A stretch of 64,000 nt of DNA from Larkinella sp051857545 (GTDB lineage: Bacteria; Bacteroidota; Bacteroidia; Cytophagales; Spirosomataceae), in NCBI RefSeq assembly GCF_051857545.1, contig NZ_JBPZHB010000005.1, positions 620,001 to 684,000 on the forward strand, in the 5' to 3' direction. Made by a program: the position numbers and the translations under genes. Below, piece after piece: positions 54,165 to 62,708 of the stretch. The notes under the pieces are model-generated. The model was not told the DNA's origin. It saw nothing but the letters and a program-made list of their open reading frames with translations, and ran no database searches. Every line of letters starts with the position of its first letter. Positions within the stretch are counted from its first letter, which is position 1.

Positions 54165-55676
54165 ATGATAAGAGCGCTACTCCTGATTCTTTTTCTTCCG
54201 CTTTTTGCCTTTAGTCAGCCCGTTATTGAAACCCGGCCCAGCCATTTTTTTGCAGAAATAGGCGGTTTTTATTCCTCCTCCCGGCAAACCCCATTCTGGC
54301 TGCGAACCAATCAATACGGCATCGTTCCCACGACTCTACCGTATGCAACCGTTCGGGCGGGCGTTCGGCAGGATTACCGGTATTACCCCCTGACCGACAT
54401 TACCTCGCCCATCCGTCGGGATCGTTTTGGCATTGGCTATGGTTTTGAAGTCGTTTCAAATTTGGATGCTCAAGCAAAAAATTCATTTTTAATTCCTGAA
54501 GCGTATGTTAAAATTCGCGCCGGCGCCTTTGAAATCATGGCAGGACGCCGACGCGAAGTGGTCGGTTTAGTCGATTCAACCCTCAGTTCGGGTTCATATA
54601 GCTGGTCGGGTAACGCCCTGCCCCTGCCCAGAATCCAGATCAGCCTGCCCCACTACACACCCATCGGCTTTACCAAAGGGCTTCTTTCTTTCCGGGGCAA
54701 TTTCGCCCACGGCTGGTTTGGTAGCCAGCGCAAGGTTCAGCATTATTTTCTCCACCAGAAATCGTTCTACGGACGGCTGGGAAAACCGCGCTGGCCGGTC
54801 AAATTCTACGCCGGTTTCAATCACCAGGCCCAATGGGGGGGCGTCACCGATCAGTTGCCGGAATCCATTGTCAAAAATGGTCATTTCCCCGCCAGCCTGC
54901 AGGACTACCTTTTCGTGACGGTGGGCAACAGCCTCGGGCGTCTGTCGGATGTCGACACGACCCACTACAGCAAATTCGACCGGGAAAATCGGGTGGGCAA
55001 TCACTTGGGCACCATTGATATAGGAATAGAATTCTGTTCGCGCCGAACGTCTGTTTTGTTGTATCACCAGAGTGTCTACGAAGACGGTTCGCTCTATTAC
55101 CTGACGAACCTCGAAGATGGCCTGACGGGCATCCGGTTCCGGAATCTGAAACCGGCCTCATTCGGTCTACGCATTACCGGTGCCGTTGTGGAGTTATTGT
55201 ACACAAAAAGCCAGGGCGGGGGCGTATTTGACGATGGGAATAAATTCCGGGGAAAGGATAATTACTTCAATCATACGCAGTACCAGGACGGCTGGTCGTA
55301 TTTTGGTCGCGGCATCGGCACGCCTTTCATCACACCGGTGACCGACACCCGTCCCAATCTGTCGCCCTACGGTTTTTTCAGCAACAACCGCGTTCGGGTG
55401 TATCACACTGGTATTCAGGGAAATTTCGCCCGAAACTGCCAGTTTCAGTTCAAATTTTCTTACAGTGAAAATTATGGCACCTACGATTTTCCGTTCGCTG
55501 AAACCCTCCGGCAGTTTTCGTCCGTCATGTCACTCGATCTGCCGGTGAATCAGCGGGGACTGCTGGTCACGTTCTCCGCAGCCGCCGATCAGGGCGATTT
55601 GTTTGAAAACCGCAGTGGCGTCTATGCCGGTATTCGCAAAACGTGGGATTATTACAAATACCGGGTTCGGAAGTAG
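54165..55676 (+). CDS. Wzi-like capsule assembly outer-membrane protein
   Basis: 503 residues with signal peptide (to FAFSQ). The chain is a long beta-rich barrel, starting with FWLRTNQYGIVP and containing the Wzi-family pattern AGRRREVVGL. Wzi anchors or shapes capsular polysaccharide at the surface. No capsule genes are nearby. Assignment by family pattern. Confidence 0.75.
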   Translation: MIRALLLILFLPLFAFSQPVIETRPSHFFAEIGGFYSSSRQTPFWLRTNQYGIVPTTLPYATVRAGVRQDYRYYPLTDITSPIRRDRFGIGYGFEVVSNLDAQAKNSFLIPEAYVKIRAGAFEIMAGRRREVVGLVDSTLSSGSYSWSGNALPLPRIQISLPHYTPIGFTKGLLSFRGNFAHGWFGSQRKVQHYFLHQKSFYGRLGKPRWPVKFYAGFNHQAQWGGVTDQLPESIVKNGHFPASLQDYLFVTVGNSLGRLSDVDTTHYSKFDRENRVGNHLGTIDIGIEFCSRRTSVLLYHQSVYEDGSLYYLTNLEDGLTGIRFRNLKPASFGLRITGAVVELLYTKSQGGGVFDDGNKFRGKDNYFNHTQYQDGWSYFGRGIGTPFITPVTDTRPNLSPYGFFSNNRVRVYHTGIQGNFARNCQFQFKFSYSENYGTYDFPFAETLRQFSSVMSLDLPVNQRGLLVTFSAAADQGDLFENRSGVYAGIRKTWDYYKYRVRK

Positions 55677-55681
55677 TACTA

Positions 55682-55788
55682 GGTTTTCGGTATACGGTTT
55701 TCAGTTTACGGTGGCTGACGCATGCTTGCTAACGCGTTCTTATATAATGCGTCAGCCACCGTAAACTAAAAACCGTATACTGAAAACC
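55682..55788. repeat. Heptad hairpin HP-C
   Basis: 42-bp inverted repeat (55682-55723 with 55747-55788) with about 40 matches, filling the whole gap between the convergent Wzi-like gene (5 nt away) and the 135-aa gene (2 nt away). Words GGTTTTC, GGTATAC, GGTTTTC, AGTTTAC, then core GGTGGCTGACGCAT. Confidence 0.9.
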
Positions 55789-55790
55789 GA

Positions 55791-56198
55791 CTAATCCTCC
55801 GGAAAAGGGATGAAGATGAAACCGGCAAAGTCGCCGTCGACGACGAAGAGGCAGCAATATTCGTCGGGATTTTTATAACTTTCCTTGAACACATCGACCG
55901 ACTCCTCCGCCACCAGTTTCCGCTGCACAAACTCATCGAGCAACGACGCCCGATAGCTCCACGCATTGGCCGCCAGTTCGTTCGGCCCGAGCAGCAACTG
56001 ACCGATATCCACCGGCCGACGGGATACGACAAAAATGGGATTCTCGGTAAACCCGCGTTTTCGAATGACGTACGACGCTTCGCGCAGGGTATCCGACACT
56101 TTCACAAAATCCGTCGAAACCGCACTCATCAGCTTCCGGTTGACATCCGGCGAATTGGCGTCGTCCAGCAGAAAGTTTTCGTTGCTATTATTGATCAT
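55791..56198 (-). CDS. Conserved hypothetical protein, 135 aa
   Basis: ATG start at 56198. No family name recognised; a cytoplasmic alpha/beta protein with no signal peptide, ending in hydrophobic strands (CCLFVVDGDFAGFIFIPF). It lies downstream of ald on the same strand and is bordered on both sides by heptad hairpins. HP-D fills its leader, so no classic ribosome-binding site is visible. Confidence 0.7.
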   Translation of the reverse strand: MINNSNENFLLDDANSPDVNRKLMSAVSTDFVKVSDTLREASYVIRKRGFTENPIFVVSRRPVDIGQLLLGPNELAANAWSYRASLLDEFVQRKLVAEESVDVFKESYKNPDEYCCLFVVDGDFAGFIFIPFPED

Positions 56199-56207
56199 GT
56201 TTTTACG

Positions 56208-56297
56208 GTTTACGGTTTTCAGTTTTTGGTATACGGTGGCTGACGCGAAAGAGTGGATGCATCAGCCACCGTATACCGAAAACTGTGAACCGTAAAC
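56208..56297. repeat. Heptad hairpin HP-D
   Basis: 39-bp inverted repeat (56208-56246 with 56259-56297), about 35 matches, between the ald stop (3 nt away) and the start of the 135-aa gene. Core GGTGGCTGACGC on the left, GCATCAGCCACC on the right. Confidence 0.88.
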
Positions 56298-56300
56298 AAT

Positions 56301-57512
56301 TTAAATTCTGGCAGCCAGCAACAGACTCAGGTCTTTGTACCGCATGTTAAATTTTTTAGCGATGTAGGCATTGGTTAACAGCCCGTTATGACTGTAAACG
56401 CCCTTCATGAACCAGCGATTGGCGAACATCATTTCTTCAATGCCACCGATGGTCCCGGTTTTCAGGAGGAACGGCAGAAAAATGTTACTTAGAGCCAGAC
56501 TGGCCGTATGAGCCACCCGCGAGGCAATGTTCGGCACACAATAATGAATGACGTTCTGGTATTTATACGTCGGCTCTTTGTGCGTCGTCATTTTGGACGT
56601 TTCAAAATTGCCGCCCTGATCGATGGAGACATCGATAATTACCGCGTCGAGTTTCATGCGCGAAACCATCTCCTGCGTCACCACAATCGGACTCAAACCG
56701 TCTTCCGCCCGCATGGCCCCAATCACCACATCGGCCCTTTGAATGGCTTCAGAGAGCGTATCGGTTTCAATGATCGAGGTATAGATATGCTGTCCAATGG
56801 CGTATTTCAGCCGCTGGAGTTTGTAGATGTGTTTGTCGAAAATCTTGATTTCGGCACCCAGTCCCAGCGCCGTCCGGGCTGCGTATTCGGCCACGGTTCC
56901 GGCTCCGAGAATCACCACTTTGGTTGGGGGAACGCCTGTAATCCCGCCCAGAATTACCCCCCGGCCGTTGTTGGCACTGCTCAGGTATTCACCCGCAATC
57001 AGCATGACGGTGCTGCCTGCAATCTCGCTCATCGCCCGGATGATCGGCATGCCGCCCACTTTATCCTCGATGTATTCGTAGCCCAGCGCGGTGATTTTTT
57101 TGCTGTTCAGCCGCTCGAAGTATTTCTTCTCGTGGTTGGGCAGGTTGACCGCCGAAATGAGGGTGCTGCCGGTTTTGATGTAGTCAAATTCCTGATCGAC
57201 CAGCGGTTCCACTTTCAGAATCAGGTTCGCGTCGTAGACCTCTTTGGCCGAGGGCATAATTTGTGCTCCGGCTTCGCTATAGTCGTTATCGGAGAATTTT
57301 GCGCCCGCGCCCGCGCCTTTTTCAATAAGAACGTCGTGGCCGTGGCGCACCAGAATGGTGACCGCTTCGGGCGTCAGGGCAATCCGGTTTTCCTGTAGGG
57401 AGACCTCTTTGGGCATCCCAATCATGAGACTGCCATTGTGCTTCTTAACAGCGGCAGGAGCTTCCTGCGGATAAAGTGCCGTTTGTTTTGCTAATTGTTC
57501 AAACCCAGTCAC
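56301..57512 (-). CDS. ald: Alanine dehydrogenase
   Basis: 403 residues, GTG start at 57512; the longer N-terminus (MTGFEQLAK) is common in Bacteroidota. Signature GMPKEVSLQENRIALTP, NAD site VVILGAGTVAEYAARTA. Reversible oxidative deamination of L-alanine to pyruvate and ammonium. tsaE lies 115 bp upstream. Confidence 0.92.
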   Translation of the reverse strand: MTGFEQLAKQTALYPQEAPAAVKKHNGSLMIGMPKEVSLQENRIALTPEAVTILVRHGHDVLIEKGAGAGAKFSDNDYSEAGAQIMPSAKEVYDANLILKVEPLVDQEFDYIKTGSTLISAVNLPNHEKKYFERLNSKKITALGYEYIEDKVGGMPIIRAMSEIAGSTVMLIAGEYLSSANNGRGVILGGITGVPPTKVVILGAGTVAEYAARTALGLGAEIKIFDKHIYKLQRLKYAIGQHIYTSIIETDTLSEAIQRADVVIGAMRAEDGLSPIVVTQEMVSRMKLDAVIIDVSIDQGGNFETSKMTTHKEPTYKYQNVIHYCVPNIASRVAHTASLALSNIFLPFLLKTGTIGGIEEMMFANRWFMKGVYSHNGLLTNAYIAKKFNMRYKDLSLLLAARI

Positions 57513-57627
57513 TATAAACGGGATTTATGAATTTCGAACTGCGAATGACGCATTCCCCGGTGGAGATGGTTTCACCGAAAACCGCCCGAAAGCGTTGCGC
57601 CCCGTTGTTCTTAATCCGTCATTTTTG

Positions 57628-58038
57628 TCAATTGGTTTCCAGTATTCGTTCGCCTTCTTCCACCCGGAGGTGAAGGGTCCAGGCGTCGGGGGGTAACAAA
57701 CCGGCAATTCGTTCCGGCCACTCGATGAAACAGCGTTCTCCTGAGTCGATGTACTCTTCGAGACCACTGTCCAGGGCTTCCTCTTCATTGCGAAGCCGGT
57801 AACAATCAAAATGATAGACCGGTTCACCTGAATCTGTAATGTATTCATTCACAATCGAAAAGGTTGGACTTTGGACCGTGGTCTCAACGCCCAGACGCCG
57901 ACAGATTGCTTTAATCAAGGTCGTCTTTCCCGCACCCATCTCACCATCGAACAGCCAGACCGAATGCGATCGCCCGGCGTCGATCAATTGTCCGGCAACG
58001 GCATCCAGTTCAGCAAGGCTTTGAAAGCGGAGGATCAT
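57628..58038 (-). CDS. tsaE: tRNA threonylcarbamoyladenosine biosynthesis ATPase TsaE
   Basis: 136 residues, normal length. Walker A DGEMGAGKTTLIKA, SPTFSIVNEY, HFDCYRL and ECFIEWPERI-like blocks (here RCFIEWPERI). Part of the t6A-forming complex with TsaB and TsaD. Placed ahead of ald as in other Cytophagales. Confidence 0.93.
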   Translation of the reverse strand: MILRFQSLAELDAVAGQLIDAGRSHSVWLFDGEMGAGKTTLIKAICRRLGVETTVQSPTFSIVNEYITDSGEPVYHFDCYRLRNEEEALDSGLEEYIDSGERCFIEWPERIAGLLPPDAWTLHLRVEEGERILETN

Positions 58039-58204
58039 TCTTTTTACTTAATTCCAATTTCAAAGATAATACTTTTCTTGGTCTCCTACAGGCCGTTATC
58101 GACCCGGTAGGTGGGACAAATTTGACCATTGGCTCAATTTATCCAGTTGACCTTCTGGACAAAATTAGTCATCTTCGGCCCTCAACTCTTGATTTGTCAT
58201 TCGT

Positions 58205-59236
58205 ATGTCCCGCACTATTCAGGTTGGATTAATCGGTTTCGGACTATCGGGCCGGTATTTTCACGCGCCTTTCCTAACCGTTAACCCGCATTTCAAACTG
58301 GTCAAAGTGGTGGAACGTCACCGCAATGAAGCCGAAGCTTTCGACTCAAGCATTCAAACCGTCCGCAGTCACGAAGACTTGCTGGCCGATCCGGCCATCG
58401 ACCTCATTATTGTCGGCTCGCCCAACGACACTCACTTTTCGTACGCCAAAGCCGCTCTTGAAGCCGGAAAGCATGTATTGATTGAAAAACCGTTTGCCAA
58501 CAGCCTCGAACAAGCCCGCGAATTGCTGGATCTGGCGAAACAGAAAGGGCTCGTGGCCATTCCGTACCAGAACCGGCGATACGATGCCGATTTCCTGACC
58601 ATTCAGCAGGTGTTGCGGGGAAATCAGTTGGGCGAAGTCGTGGAATACGAATGCCGCTACGACCGGTATCGGCCGGATATTCTGGATAGCTGGAAAGAAA
58701 AAGATCCCGAAGGCGGTGGAAACCTCTTTAACTTAGGCCCTCACCTGATCGACCAGGCTATTGCGCTGTTTGGCATTCCGCAAGCCGTTTCGGGCGATGT
58801 TCGCATCATTCGGAAAGGCGGTATTCTGGATGATTATTTTGACGTGAAATTATTCTATGTCGACAAACGCGTCATTCTGAAATCGTCGATGCTGGCGGTC
58901 GACAACAGCCTGCGTTACATCATTCACGGCACCAAAGGCTCATTTATCAAACACGGTCTGGACATTCAGGAAGAAACCCAGCGCAAAAATATTCTGCCCG
59001 ACACCCCGGATTGGGGCGCCGAACCCGAAAGCCAGTACGGTACGCTCACCACCCCCAATGCCCGGTTTACGTTCCCGAGCCAGCCGGGCAATTACCACCA
59101 TTTCTACGACAATCTGTACCGGGCCATCGTCGGCGAAATTCCGCAGGAAGTAACCCCGGAACAAGCCCTCGCGGTCATGCGGATTATTGAGCTGGCTGGG
59201 GAAAGCAGCCGGACGAAGGCGGTTTTGGCATTTTAA
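58205..59236 (+). CDS. Gfo/Idh/MocA family oxidoreductase
   Basis: 343 residues. N-terminal Rossmann fold (VGLIGFGLSGRYFHAPF) and the EKPFANS motif at about residue 95, then the C-terminal substrate domain. The family oxidises sugars and inositols with NAD(P). Substrate not deducible. Alone on this strand, between tsaE and the mutase. Confidence 0.9.
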   Translation: MSRTIQVGLIGFGLSGRYFHAPFLTVNPHFKLVKVVERHRNEAEAFDSSIQTVRSHEDLLADPAIDLIIVGSPNDTHFSYAKAALEAGKHVLIEKPFANSLEQARELLDLAKQKGLVAIPYQNRRYDADFLTIQQVLRGNQLGEVVEYECRYDRYRPDILDSWKEKDPEGGGNLFNLGPHLIDQAIALFGIPQAVSGDVRIIRKGGILDDYFDVKLFYVDKRVILKSSMLAVDNSLRYIIHGTKGSFIKHGLDIQEETQRKNILPDTPDWGAEPESQYGTLTTPNARFTFPSQPGNYHHFYDNLYRAIVGEIPQEVTPEQALAVMRIIELAGESSRTKAVLAF

Positions 59237-59300
59237 CGTACAGACCGACGAACTGCCTGACGTTCAGAAGCTGTTTGAATGAAGGCCAGAGGCCTGTCCT

Positions 59301-59350
59301 GTCAATAGACAATAGCACCCATCAGCTCGTGGTAGCTATTGTCTATTAAC
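59301..59350. repeat. Heptad-type hairpin HP-F
   Basis: Inverted repeat GTCAATAGACAATAGC (59301-59316) with GCTATTGTCTATTAAC (59335-59350), one mismatch. The arm is two 7-nt words, CAATAGA and CAATAGC. No shared core; between convergent genes, about 60 bp from one stop and 44 from the other. May be an ordinary terminator. Confidence 0.5.
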
Positions 59351-59394
59351 AGACTGCCCTTCCAGGGCTCTCCCCGGTTAATTAGAACAACCGA

Positions 59395-61152
59395 TCACTC
59401 CAGATTCAAATCCGTCATCACCGACTGGACTTTCTTCTTCAACTGATCGTACACCGCATCGAACTCTTCCTTGCTTTTCAGGGGTTCGTTGACGCTCACG
59501 TAAAATTTAATTTTCGGCTCGGTTCCTGATGGGCGGGCCGATACTTTCGTTCCGTCGGCGGTGAAAAACTGCAACACGTTCGACGACTCGATGCCCATTT
59601 TCCCGGCTTCAATGGCGGTTTTTTCGCCGGTTGTCAGATCGGTTCGCTCCAGACTCGCGTAGTCATCGACCCGCAAAACCGGTGACCCGGCAATCTGTTT
59701 TGGCGGATTGGCCCGGAAGTCGGCCATCATCTGCTGGATTTCTTCGGCCCCGGTTTTTCCTTTTTTCGTCAGTGAAATCAGGCCTTCGTAATAGAAGCCA
59801 AACTTCTGATACATCTCCATCAACAGGTCGAACAGGCTCAGCCCTTTGTCTTTGGCATAAGCCGTCAGCTCGGCAATCATGGCACAGGAAGCAATGGCGT
59901 CTTTATCCCGGACAAAATCCCCGATCAGGTAGCCGTAACTTTCTTCGCCCCCGCCGATGAACTGCTGCTGACCTTCCAGTTCGCGGATAATCTGCGCGAT
60001 GTATTTAAAACCGGTCAGGGTGTTGTAGCAGTAAACGCCGTATTGATCGCACATCTTGTCGATGAGGTCGGTCGTCACGATGGTTTTGGCAACAAACTCT
60101 TTGCCGGTCAGTTTGCCGTTGTCTTTCCAGGCCTGGAGCAAATAATAGATGATCAGGCTGGCCATCTGGTTGCCGTTCAGCAACTCAAACTGACCGTGGT
60201 GGTTGCGGGCACCCGAACCCACGCGGTCGGCATCGGGGTCGGTGGCCATGATCAGGTCCGCATTGATCGCTTCGGCTTTTTCCAGCGCCAGCCGCATGGC
60301 GTCGCGTTCTTCGGGGTTCGGCGATTTCACCGTCGGAAAATTGCCATCCGGTTCGGCCTGCTCCTCCACGATGTTCACGTTGGTAAAACCGAGGGCTTTC
60401 AGCACGCGCGGAACCAGCGTAATACCCGTCCCGTGGATGGGCGTAAAAACGATGTTCAGGTCTTTCTGCCGCGCAATCACATCCGGATTGATGGAGTTCG
60501 ACTTGATCCGTTCGACATATACGCTGTCGATTTCTTCGTCGATCAGGTGAATTTTCTCTGGAACGCCGTCAAATTTCACGTCGTCGATCGACGTGATTTT
60601 ATTGACTTCGGTGATGATGTTTTTATCGTGGGGCGCCACCACCTGGCCACCGTCGTTCCAGTACGCTTTGTAGCCATTGTATTCCGGCGGGTTGTGCGAC
60701 GCCGTTACGACGATCCCGCTCTGACAACCCAACTGGCGAATGGCAAACGACAACTCCGGCGTGGGGCGCAACGCGCTGAATAAGTACACTTCGATGCCAT
60801 TGGCCGAGAAAATATCCGCCACAATCCGGGCAAACTCCGGACTCATCCGGCGGCTGTCGTGGGCAATCGCTACTTTGATGTCAATGTCAGGAAAAGCCGC
60901 GTTCAGGTAATTCGCCAGCCCCTGCGTAGCCGCGCCGACCGTGTAGCGGTTCATGCGGTTGGAACCCACGCCGATGACGCCCCGCAAACCGCCGGTACCA
61001 AATTCCAGGTTTTTATAGAACGAATCGGTCAGTTCGGTCGATTCGTTATTATCCAGCAATTTTTGAATCGCTGCTTTGGTTTCGGAGTCATAATTGCCGT
61101 TGAGCCAATGGTCGATGGTAGCCTGGGTTGCAGAATCAATTGCAGTTGTCAT
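59395..61152 (-). CDS. Phospho-sugar mutase (phosphoglucomutase/phosphomannomutase family)
   Basis: 585 residues from ATG 61152; the frame upstream adds ten unconserved residues. Active-site Ser in VVTASHNPPEYNG, metal loop DPDADRVG, sugar loop GGEESYGY and phosphate loop RPSGTEPKIKFY. Long form as in PgcA. It interconverts hexose 1- and 6-phosphates (glucose most likely). Confidence 0.93.
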   Translation of the reverse strand: MTTAIDSATQATIDHWLNGNYDSETKAAIQKLLDNNESTELTDSFYKNLEFGTGGLRGVIGVGSNRMNRYTVGAATQGLANYLNAAFPDIDIKVAIAHDSRRMSPEFARIVADIFSANGIEVYLFSALRPTPELSFAIRQLGCQSGIVVTASHNPPEYNGYKAYWNDGGQVVAPHDKNIITEVNKITSIDDVKFDGVPEKIHLIDEEIDSVYVERIKSNSINPDVIARQKDLNIVFTPIHGTGITLVPRVLKALGFTNVNIVEEQAEPDGNFPTVKSPNPEERDAMRLALEKAEAINADLIMATDPDADRVGSGARNHHGQFELLNGNQMASLIIYYLLQAWKDNGKLTGKEFVAKTIVTTDLIDKMCDQYGVYCYNTLTGFKYIAQIIRELEGQQQFIGGGEESYGYLIGDFVRDKDAIASCAMIAELTAYAKDKGLSLFDLLMEMYQKFGFYYEGLISLTKKGKTGAEEIQQMMADFRANPPKQIAGSPVLRVDDYASLERTDLTTGEKTAIEAGKMGIESSNVLQFFTADGTKVSARPSGTEPKIKFYVSVNEPLKSKEEFDAVYDQLKKKVQSVMTDLNLE

Positions 61153-61274
61153 AAAGATATTGAGTGTTAAATCGGCTGCCAATTTACAGTTCTAAATGAA
61201 GGAGTCAAATCCTTTTGGTAAAAGGTTTTAAAACCGTAAACTATTGGACAAAACAGGCCTGAAACAGACCTCCT

Positions 61275-62708
61275 TTATTTCCACCCACCACCCAGCGCCC
61301 GGTACGCATTGACCATGGCGTTCATTTGCCGCATCCGCGTTTCGATCAGCTCCATTCTGGATTCCAGCACATCCCGCTGCGTCAGCAATACTTCCATATA
61401 ATCGGCCCGGGCTGAGGTAAATAACCGGAGTGATATGCCTGTCGACTGGGTCAACGCCTGCACCTGGTTATTTTTTGTACTGTAACTTTTTTCCAGGTTA
61501 TCGATGGCCGACAACTGATTGGCTACCTCGATGTAGGCATTCAGAACCGTTTTTTCGTACTGGTAAACCGCCTGAATTTGCTTGGCGTTTGCATTTTTGT
61601 ACATCGCCGTAATGGCATTCTTGTTGATGACCGGACCGACCAAATCCCCAATCAGCGAGGCAATCAATGATTCCGGCGTATTCACCAGATAAATCGGATT
61701 AAAGGCCATCAAACCCAGCGAAGCGGAAAGGTGCAACGAGGGATAGAAGTTGGCCCGGGCCACACTGACATCGAGTTTGGCAGCCTCCAGTTGGTGTTCG
61801 GCCTGTCTGATATCGGGCCGGTTTTCCAGCAATTGCGAGGGGGCACCCGCATACATTTTGGTTGGACTTAACTCGTTAAAACTCACAGAACTTCGCTGAA
61901 TCCGCTGCGGAAACCGGCCCACGAGGAAATTGATCCGGTTTTCCGTTTCAACAATCTTTTGCTGAACGTCATACTGAAGATTCTGCGTTTTATACACCTC
62001 GGCCTCAAACCGGCGAACCGCCAGTTCGGTCACTTTGGCCGCTTCTTTCTGCTGCTTGATGATCGACAGGGCGTTGGTCAGAATATCGATGTTCCGTTTG
62101 ATGATTTCCAACTGATTATCATACGCCATCAGCTCATAATACGAGTTGGCGATCTCGGCCACCAGATTCGTCACCTGGAAATTCCGGCCTTCAATGGACG
62201 CCAGATAGTTGAAAACCGCTACTTTCCGGGCGTTCCGCAGTTTATGCCAGATATCGACTTCCCAACTGGCAAAGGCACCAACGTAGGTGTTTGGTAACAC
62301 ATCGGGCGTGTGCCGCCCCGGTTTTATATCGGTTACGGCATCAGCGGCCCCTTGGCTGGTGTAGCGGGAGACCTTTTCGACGCCGGAGCCACCGCCCACC
62401 GTGACGAACGGCAGATACTCTCCTTTGCGGGCCATGATTTCGTTGTTGGACACCGCAATTTCCTGAAGCGTAATATTTAATTCCTGGTTGTTATACAGGG
62501 CCGTATCGATCAGGGCCGCCAGATTGGGGTCGGTAAAATACGCCTTCCAGCTTGTCTTTGCCGTGTTGGTCGAGTCCGACGAATTATTGTAATTCGTCGG
62601 TACGGTTTTATTTTCGGCTTTCGGAACCAGGCGGGGAACGCTACAGCCGCTATTGAGCAGGGTAAGAATCGTTATCCCTACGCAGGCTACTCGTTGTCTA
62701 TTTCTCAT
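61275..62708 (-). CDS. RND efflux outer-membrane lipoprotein (OprM/NodT type)
   Basis: 477 residues from ATG 62708 (a GTG 9 bp upstream is less likely). Lipobox LLNSGC; two outer-membrane efflux (TolC) domains at about 60-250 and 280-475. It overlaps the end of the RND pump by 11 bp. Forms the outer-membrane duct of the pump. Confidence 0.92.
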   Translation of the reverse strand: MRNRQRVACVGITILTLLNSGCSVPRLVPKAENKTVPTNYNNSSDSTNTAKTSWKAYFTDPNLAALIDTALYNNQELNITLQEIAVSNNEIMARKGEYLPFVTVGGGSGVEKVSRYTSQGAADAVTDIKPGRHTPDVLPNTYVGAFASWEVDIWHKLRNARKVAVFNYLASIEGRNFQVTNLVAEIANSYYELMAYDNQLEIIKRNIDILTNALSIIKQQKEAAKVTELAVRRFEAEVYKTQNLQYDVQQKIVETENRINFLVGRFPQRIQRSSVSFNELSPTKMYAGAPSQLLENRPDIRQAEHQLEAAKLDVSVARANFYPSLHLSASLGLMAFNPIYLVNTPESLIASLIGDLVGPVINKNAITAMYKNANAKQIQAVYQYEKTVLNAYIEVANQLSAIDNLEKSYSTKNNQVQALTQSTGISLRLFTSARADYMEVLLTQRDVLESRMELIETRMRQMNAMVNAYRALGGGWK

